Assembly (NCBI GenBank): GCA_034434335.1
Contig: DAOTZS010000157.1
Location: forward strand, 1 to 13,563
Origin: DAOTZS01 sp034434335
GTDB taxonomy: Bacteria; Chloroflexota; Anaerolineae; CG2-30-64-16
DNA length: 13,563 bases
Direction: 5' to 3'
Shown here piece by piece: positions 6,102 through 13,563 of the stretch. The position numbers were made by a program, and so were the translations under genes. The notes beneath the pieces were generated by a model. That model saw only the letters and a program-made list of their open reading frames with translations, was not told the origin of the DNA and did not search any database. Position 1 is the first letter of the stretch. Every line of letters begins with the position of its first letter.

Positions 6102-7421
6102 TCAGACAAACGGTTGTCCTGCGGCCACCCGTGCTGCCAGCGCCGCAGCTACCTCCGCAACGCTGCCGGCGATGCGCTGCACCGGGGTGCCATCCAACCC
6201 CAGCTCCAGCTCCACCTGCCGGCTGACCGCCTGCGTATCGGCGATGATGGTCACCATCCCGGCATTGGCTGCTTCTTCGGGGCTGAAGCCGAAGGTGGGG
6301 CCAAACGTCAACAGGAATTCCTGCGCCAGCAACAGGTTGGCCTGGGTGGCCGGCTGGTCGGCCGGGCCAAAGAGCACGTAGTAGGGCAACAGCTTGCCGG
6401 CCTTGGGTGCCACCAGGTCTGCCACTCCCGTGTTGAGCCCATCCAGCACCACTGGCCCCGAACGCACAGGCGTGCCTTCCACCACCACCCGGTAAGTCCC
6501 CGCCGGGAGGTTGGCAAAGCGATAGGATTCATCAGCCTCCACAAGCGCGCTGGCCACCGGTTCGTTGTCCCGCTCCAGGATAACGGTGCGGCCAGCCCCA
6601 TTGCGCACACGGCCCGACAGTACGCTCTCGGCCAGGGTCAGGTCTACCCGGACGATATCCTCGCCCGTAACCATAATGGGATCCGAGCGGAATGGGGTGC
6701 CTTCGATCCCTATCACATAGGTGCCGGCCGCCAGGTCGGTAAACCGGAATGCCCCATCGCTGCCGAGCACCTGGGTCGCCATGGTTTCCCCTTCGCGCAT
6801 CAAAACAGCCGTACGGCCAGCCGCACCCTGGATCGTCCCATAGATGACGCTGTCGGCCCGGGCCACCTCTGGCACCCGAACTTTACAGAAGGTTATACTG
6901 AAGGAGTGATGGAACAAGGTGTTGCCAGGCGCCTCGTCAGGGTGGCCGGTGTGCAGGCCCGTGACCCGGTCTGAGGGCAGCTCCTGGCCAGGCAGGCCGA
7001 GGGCCTGGACAGCGCACACCTGCCATTTCCACATGGGGAAATTGGTACCCGGCTCATTGAGGGGCTTATCAATGGTCACGATCTGCTCGCCCCCTTGCCA
7101 GGTGACCTTCAGACGGGCGTTGAAAACCCGGCCGCCCAGGGGGTTGGTCTCCGTGCCCAGGGTAGGGTCAAAGACATCCAGGAAGATGTGATGTCGGCCA
7201 CCGTTTTCTTCTGGGGTCAGGTGATGCACACGCACCGCCTGCCAGTACCAGGCGCCCGGGGCCACTGTAGCCGGCTCGATAGCCACTCCGTAGGCCACCG
7301 CGTCATTCACGACCTCGCGCGGGCTGGTGTCGGGAGGTGGGGGTGCCGGCGCCGCAGGGGGCGCCTTCTCCCCAAACAGGCTCGTCACGCTCTGCCAGGC
7401 TCGTTGCACAACGTTCTTCAT
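6102..7421 (-). CDS. Uncharacterised multidomain protein with two carboxypeptidase-regulatory-like repeats
   Basis: A 439-residue protein. Residues 1-40 are an amphipathic start and a proline/alanine-rich linker, with no hydrophobic signal peptide. Residues about 45-183 form a beta-rich domain with W, H and N clusters (RVHHLTPEENGGRHH, PSDRVTGLHT, GNTLFHHSFSITF). Two carboxypeptidase-regulatory-like beta sandwiches follow at about 188-262 and 263-336, each with the DGAFRFTDLAAGTY-type core. The C-terminal module, 345-436, ends VQRIAGSVAEVAAALAAR and is homologous to the C-terminal end of the protein encoded upstream. The start is ATG 3 nt after that gene's stop, with GGGGGAGGG 8 nt upstream inside the previous coding end, so the two are co-transcribed and probably coupled. 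The function is unknown; carbohydrate or surface binding is inferred from the domains. Confidence 0.8.
   Translation of the reverse strand: MKNVVQRAWQSVTSLFGEKAPPAAPAPPPPDTSPREVVNDAVAYGVAIEPATVAPGAWYWQAVRVHHLTPEENGGRHHIFLDVFDPTLGTETNPLGGRVFNARLKVTWQGGEQIVTIDKPLNEPGTNFPMWKWQVCAVQALGLPGQELPSDRVTGLHTGHPDEAPGNTLFHHSFSITFCKVRVPEVARADSVIYGTIQGAAGRTAVLMREGETMATQVLGSDGAFRFTDLAAGTYVIGIEGTPFRSDPIMVTGEDIVRVDLTLAESVLSGRVRNGAGRTVILERDNEPVASALVEADESYRFANLPAGTYRVVVEGTPVRSGPVVLDGLNTGVADLVAPKAGKLLPYYVLFGPADQPATQANLLLAQEFLLTFGPTFGFSPEEAANAGMVTIIADTQAVSRQVELELGLDGTPVQRIAGSVAEVAAALAARVAAGQPFV
6114..6389 (-). other. C-terminal module shared by two neighbouring proteins (copy B)
   Basis: Residues 345-436 of the 439-residue protein. 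Matching segments in the neighbour at 7437-7724 are LPYYVLFGP / LARYLLFPA, FGFSPEEAANAGMVTIIAD / AGFSLDDAAQAAEVIIVGD and GTPVQRIAG / GCEVKRLAG. The second half resembles the end of a cell-wall-binding repeat 2 module (VTIIG...VS..V...L...V.RI.G....TA). I could not place it in a named family with certainty. Confidence 0.55.
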
Positions 7422-7424
7422 TGG

Positions 7425-10400
7425 CTAGCCCTCCCCCAGGTTGGCCAGCAGGGCCTCAAAGGCGGCCGCCAGCGCGTAACCATCCCCTGCCAGCCGTTTG
7501 ACCTCGCACCCCGCCGCGCGCAGGGTTGATTCGGCGCTGGCGGGCACCAGGTCGCCAACGATGATAACTTCTGCCGCCTGGGCTGCATCATCCAGGCTGA
7601 AGCCGGCGCTGGCACCTGTGCGGCATAGATAGCGAACGGCCAGGGCCAGCGCCACTCGTCGTTCCACATCAACGCCAACGTCTCCGCCTGGCGCCGGCCT
7701 GGCAGGGAAAAGCAGGTAGCGGGCCAGGGGTTTGGCAGTTGGAGCCGGGAGCAGGATATCCTGGGTGACCGTGGCATCTTCCTCCAGCCGAATGCCAGAG
7801 AGCAAGGGCGGAGCATCGCCTAAGGCCAGGGCATAGAGGCCGCTGGCCAGGCCGGTGAAGCGGAAGACGCCCGAGGCGTCGGCAGTGGTGCGGGCCACCT
7901 CACCCTGGTCATTCAGCAGGCGCACAAGCTGGCCGGGCAAAGGCCGGCCGTGAGGGTCCAACACCCGCCCCTGGATCGCCCCGCGCGGCTCCGGTCCGCT
8001 CCACAGAACATCCCGCACCAGTTCACGTTCTCCGTCCAGCACAATGCCGGTGGCCACCTCGCCCATCCCTGCGGCTTCCAACGTATAGATGCCAGCCGGC
8101 AGGTTGGCGAAGCAATAGGTGCCATCGGCAGCCGTACGGGTCTGAGCCACGACCAACCCCTCGCGGCGCAGGGTCATCAGCACATCGGGCCTGGGCCGGC
8201 CAGCCCCATCAGCCACCCGGCCGCGCACGACGCTGTGCCGGCCACGTGCCAGGTCAATGGTGGCCAGCTTCAGCGTATTCTCGCCCGTCAGTTCCAGGTC
8301 CGGCAGATCCAGCTCACCGATTTCCAGCCGGTAGCGGCCAGGGGGCAATCCCTCAAAGACAAAAGTGCCATCGGGCTCCAGGGGAACCTGTCTTGTCCAC
8401 CCCCATTGGGCGGGCGCATAGAGTACAGCGATCAACCCTTCCGGCGCGGACAAGACCTGGCCACTGAGCCGGCTGCCCAGGGGAAAGATCAACTTGAACA
8501 ACGCGCCTGGTGTCAGCTCCACATCTTCGACCATCACGCCGATGCCGGTCAGCTCCAGGCGATAGCGTCCCGGGGAAAGATCAGAGAAGGCGAAGGTGCC
8601 GTCCTCGGCCAGGGGTTGCTCCTGGACCCCCGTAGGGCCGACCAGGCGTACCTGTCTCCCATCATAGGTGGCAGGCCGGCCGGGCCTGCCACCGGGCACT
8701 ACTCCCTCAATCCGCGTCTGGGCTGCCACTGACTGCAGGCGGAAGTTCACCTCGTAAGTTACCGGTTGGCCAGCGCGGCCGGGGACGTTGGCAGTGTCCA
8801 GGCCATCGGCCACATCGCTGGGCCAATCCCCCTGCACCACCTCGATGCTGAACACGCCAGGGGTATGCACGAACTCATAGTAGCCGACCGGCTTGAAGGG
8901 GTCGCGTCCGGTGGTAGTGGTGGGGAACTGTGTGCCCGGCCGGGCACCCTGCCACGACATGCGCAGCCGGATGCCGTTCATCGGCACCCCGGCCGCATCG
9001 GTGACCATCCCATAGAAAAGGCGCCGGCCGGCTGTCTCGGCCTCGGGCAACAATCGCTTGGTGATCACCTTGTAGCGATAGCCAGCCGCGCTTCTGGCAG
9101 TCAGGGAGATGCTCTTCCTGTTCCAGCCATCCAGCGCGATCCCTGCCACCGTGACCCCAGGGATGGAGAGGCGGTAGCTGCCCAGCGGCAGGCCGTCGAA
9201 GTGAAAGGTGCCGTCATCACGCGAGGCCATCTCGGCGACAGGGATTCCATCCCGGCTCAAGGTGACCACCACATTCCCCTGCGGCTCACCCTGCTGGCTG
9301 ATCACCTGGCCTGTCAGCACGCTGCTCTGGCCTCCCGCGAGGCGGATGATCAGTGGTTCGGCCGGTTCTGGCACGGCTGTAACGCCTCGGCGCACCACTC
9401 CCCAGCGTGGGACAGCCAGGTTATAGGTGCCCGGCGCCAGCCCACTGAAGCGGAAGGTGCCATCAATAGCGGTCGTAGTGCTGGCCACCACCTGATCTCC
9501 ATCCAGCAGTTCTACCTGCAGATCGGGCAACGGTTCGTCGGTATCCGCGCGGCGCAGTTGGCCGGCCACCACAGCCTTGTCCGTGGGCACCAGGGGCCGG
9601 TTGGGCATGGCCTTGACCGCCGCAACCACCGGCAACTCGCCGCTGAGGCGGAAATCGCTGTTCCACCAATCGGTGTACCAGGACTGGCTCTCCCAGCCTG
9701 GCGCCATGAACCCCAGCCGGTAGTTGGCCAACAGCCAGTGGCACATGGCGAAGTAGCTCTCGGGGCAGCGCATACTGTGGATCTCGCGTCCGCCCTGCAT
9801 GAAATCATTGATGGCCACCACCCACTCGGCATGGGTGTAGGGGTCCACGCGTGGGTAGCGGCGATCGTCTCTCCACCCCACCACCGGGCCGCCTTCAGTG
9901 CTAATGATCGGCACCCGGTGCCCCAGGGCCTCCACAATCATGTCGTCCATCAGCTTGAAGGCCAGGAAGCAAGAGGCATCCTCGGCCAGGGTTGCGCCAG
10001 GGTTCTTGTCGGAAGCACGCCACTGGTTGATCAGTTCGCGAGGGTGTCCTTCCCACGCCCAGGGGCCGAGGCGCTCATACTCCTCCTGGCTCACCGGCAC
10101 CCCTTCCTGGTTGACCGGGTCGTAGGGGTAGTCAAGGGGGTGGTTCAGGGTGTAATTGTGGATGGCTACCCAGGCGCCGTTCTCGAACAGGTCGGCCCGG
10201 CCGCGCTCTACCACCAGGGCCACCGGGTTCACTTTGCTGCCGACCCCCATGGCCGGTAGAGCAGGCAGGCCACCCAGGTTGATGATCTTGTCGGCGTCAA
10301 TGATGAAGTTGTCAATGACGATCTCCAGCCAGTTGGGGGGCATGCGACCGCCTTTCCACTCCGCAGGCAGGTCTGGCTCGTTATTGGTCTCGAAGTAGCG

Positions 10401-10700
10401 CACCCCCGCCGCCACCAGCCGACGCACCGTGTCCTCCTCGCGGCCGCCGATATGGCCAGGGTTGGGCTCTAGCCGATAGAGGCGCACGACGGGCATGATG
10501 TCCGCGTCCAGCAACCGGCAACACAGCTCCAGCGAAGAGCCTCCGCCATCGTCGAGTAGTTTGACCCACTTGATGTGCATGGCCTGTAGTTCGTTGATCC
10601 AGAAGTCCAGAGCCGGACCCACGGGGTGGTAGACCGAGGCTGACCAATGAATCCCGCGGCGGTTATCGTCCTTGGGACGAGGGAAGTCTTCGAGTCGCAT
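7425..10700 (-). CDS. Glycoside-hydrolase-like protein with six carboxypeptidase-regulatory-like repeats
   Basis: A 1091-residue protein. Residues about 5-375 look like a clan-A TIM-barrel glycosidase. FETNNEPDL carries the likely acid/base E108, and PIISTEGGP carries the likely nucleophile E269 about 160 residues later. WVKLLDDG and MPVVRLYR mark the early strands. Six beta-sandwich repeats follow, with cores such as DGTFRFSGLAPGTYNL, at about 376-455, 459-535, 660-740, 742-815, 820-900 and 905-985. They are interrupted at about 560-655 by a different beta domain (RLFYGMVTDAAGVPMNG...GYYEF). The last about 95 residues match the next gene's C terminus. No signal peptide is visible. The frame is open to ATG at 10724, but ATG at 10700 has GGGAG seven bases upstream and is preferred. 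The exact GH family and substrate are unknown to me. Confidence 0.82.
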   Translation of the reverse strand: MRLEDFPRPKDDNRRGIHWSASVYHPVGPALDFWINELQAMHIKWVKLLDDGGGSSLELCCRLLDADIMPVVRLYRLEPNPGHIGGREEDTVRRLVAAGVRYFETNNEPDLPAEWKGGRMPPNWLEIVIDNFIIDADKIINLGGLPALPAMGVGSKVNPVALVVERGRADLFENGAWVAIHNYTLNHPLDYPYDPVNQEGVPVSQEEYERLGPWAWEGHPRELINQWRASDKNPGATLAEDASCFLAFKLMDDMIVEALGHRVPIISTEGGPVVGWRDDRRYPRVDPYTHAEWVVAINDFMQGGREIHSMRCPESYFAMCHWLLANYRLGFMAPGWESQSWYTDWWNSDFRLSGELPVVAAVKAMPNRPLVPTDKAVVAGQLRRADTDEPLPDLQVELLDGDQVVASTTTAIDGTFRFSGLAPGTYNLAVPRWGVVRRGVTAVPEPAEPLIIRLAGGQSSVLTGQVISQQGEPQGNVVVTLSRDGIPVAEMASRDDGTFHFDGLPLGSYRLSIPGVTVAGIALDGWNRKSISLTARSAAGYRYKVITKRLLPEAETAGRRLFYGMVTDAAGVPMNGIRLRMSWQGARPGTQFPTTTTGRDPFKPVGYYEFVHTPGVFSIEVVQGDWPSDVADGLDTANVPGRAGQPVTYEVNFRLQSVAAQTRIEGVVPGGRPGRPATYDGRQVRLVGPTGVQEQPLAEDGTFAFSDLSPGRYRLELTGIGVMVEDVELTPGALFKLIFPLGSRLSGQVLSAPEGLIAVLYAPAQWGWTRQVPLEPDGTFVFEGLPPGRYRLEIGELDLPDLELTGENTLKLATIDLARGRHSVVRGRVADGAGRPRPDVLMTLRREGLVVAQTRTAADGTYCFANLPAGIYTLEAAGMGEVATGIVLDGERELVRDVLWSGPEPRGAIQGRVLDPHGRPLPGQLVRLLNDQGEVARTTADASGVFRFTGLASGLYALALGDAPPLLSGIRLEEDATVTQDILLPAPTAKPLARYLLFPARPAPGGDVGVDVERRVALALAVRYLCRTGASAGFSLDDAAQAAEVIIVGDLVPASAESTLRAAGCEVKRLAGDGYALAAAFEALLANLGEG
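7437..7724 (-). other. C-terminal module shared by two neighbouring proteins (copy A)
   Basis: Residues about 993-1088 of the 1091-residue protein, homologous to the module at 6114-6389. Conserved points are the YLLF start, GFSLDDAAQAAEVIIVGD, and GCEVKRLAGDGY followed by an alanine-rich helix. One copy ends each of two adjacent genes, so the gene pair probably arose by partial duplication or shares a binding target. Confidence 0.55.
7746..9575 (-). repeat. Array of six carboxypeptidase-regulatory-like domain repeats within the GH-like gene
   Basis: The cores read DGTFRFSGLAPGTYNL, DGTFHFDGLPLGSYRL, DGTFAFSDLSPGRYRL, DGTFVFEGLPPGRYRL, DGTYCFANLPAGIYTL and SGVFRFTGLASGLYAL. Each is preceded by a G-V/R-V-x-D/A-x-G type strand. 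The DNA copies have diverged, so these are old protein-level repeats rather than a recent DNA tandem. A non-homologous insert at about 8736-9023 separates repeats 2 and 3. Confidence 0.75.
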
Positions 10701-10761
10701 CTCAAATCTCCCTGGTTGAGGCATCTATGTCGCCAGGCGCCTATGGCGGACGGTACGGCAA

Positions 10762-10774
10762 TGCTATTATAGCA
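10762..10774 (-). promoter_or_regulatory. Consensus extended -10 promoter overlapped by a 13-bp dyad
   Basis: On the minus strand TGCTATAATAGCA contains a perfect TATAAT (10766-10771) preceded by TGC, an extended -10. The -35 region is weak (TGGATT with about 16 bp spacing). The start point would be near 10759, leaving a leader of about 58 nt before the ATG at 10700. The same 13 bases are a perfect palindrome, TGCTAT-A-ATAGCA, which could be an operator. It probably drives the six-gene minus-strand cluster. Confidence 0.6.
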
Positions 10775-10947
10775 CACTTTTGCAGATAATCCAGCCCGGC
10801 AGCTCATACGCTCTCGAGACAGGCCAGACCGCCATTTCTTACACTTCGCTAACGCTGTGCCAATACAGTTCTAACACGTGGCGGATAAACTGGGGCTGGC
10901 AAATCGGCGACTGCTGGTGGCTGATTTTGACTGATGGAGAAAGAACT
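10775..10947. other. Divergent intergenic region upstream of clpB
   Basis: This stretch has a lower GC content than its surroundings and separates the minus-strand cluster from clpB. I see no CIRCE repeat (TTAGCACTC-N9-GAGTGCTAA) and no HAIR element (CTTGAGT-N7-ACTCAAG), the usual heat-shock operators, and no convincing plus-strand -35/-10 pair. A short palindrome, TCTCGAGA, lies at 10812-10819. The ribosome binding site GGAGA at 10935-10939 serves clpB. Confidence 0.5.

Positions 10948-13563
<2,616 letters not shown>

Noticed and set aside
8766..10259. Open frame of 497 codons on the plus strand inside the GH-like gene
   Set aside because: It is antisense to a protein with clear repeated domain cores and catalytic motifs. 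Its translation is rich in H, G, Q and R with no recognisable domain, as expected from the complement of GC-rich coding DNA.

Overview
The window is GC-rich bacterial chromosome. Chloroflexota (Anaerolineae or a relative) is my best guess. It rests on the ClpB sequence style, on the carboxypeptidase-regulatory-domain glycoside-hydrolase-like protein and on the membrane glycosyltransferase with a C-terminal beta domain. This is inference without a database search.

Layout. (1) 1-1162, plus strand: the last 17 codons of a membrane protein, a 162-bp MITE-like element, and a LiaF-like/toast-rack membrane protein. The element carries terminal inverted repeats and is flanked by a 9-10 bp direct repeat. 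Removing it and one repeat copy puts the two genes 15 nt apart with a strong ribosome binding site, so it appears to have split a small operon. (2) 1188-1222: a 13-bp hairpin between convergent genes, with the stop codon of the minus-strand gene in its loop. (3) 1205-10700, minus strand: six tightly packed genes. In transcription order they are a large glycoside-hydrolase-like protein with six carboxypeptidase-regulatory-like repeats, a smaller protein sharing its C-terminal module, a GT39/ArnT-like membrane glycosyltransferase, a SAM methyltransferase, a DPM1-like family 2 glycosyltransferase and a DegT/perosamine-synthase-like aminotransferase. A consensus extended -10 lies upstream of the first gene, and a second extended -10 sits where it would give a leaderless transcript of the GT39-like gene. 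(4) 10948-13563, plus strand: clpB, complete except for its last few codons.

The four downstream minus-strand genes make sense as a lipid-linked sugar cassette. The DPM1-like enzyme would charge a polyprenyl phosphate, the GT39-like membrane enzyme would use that donor, and the aminotransferase and methyltransferase would tailor the sugar. The two upstream proteins look like polysaccharide-interacting proteins, yet neither shows a recognisable signal peptide. They share a C-terminal domain that vaguely resembles a cell-wall-binding repeat 2 half-module. This pair, and the MITE-like element, are the least explained parts of the window.
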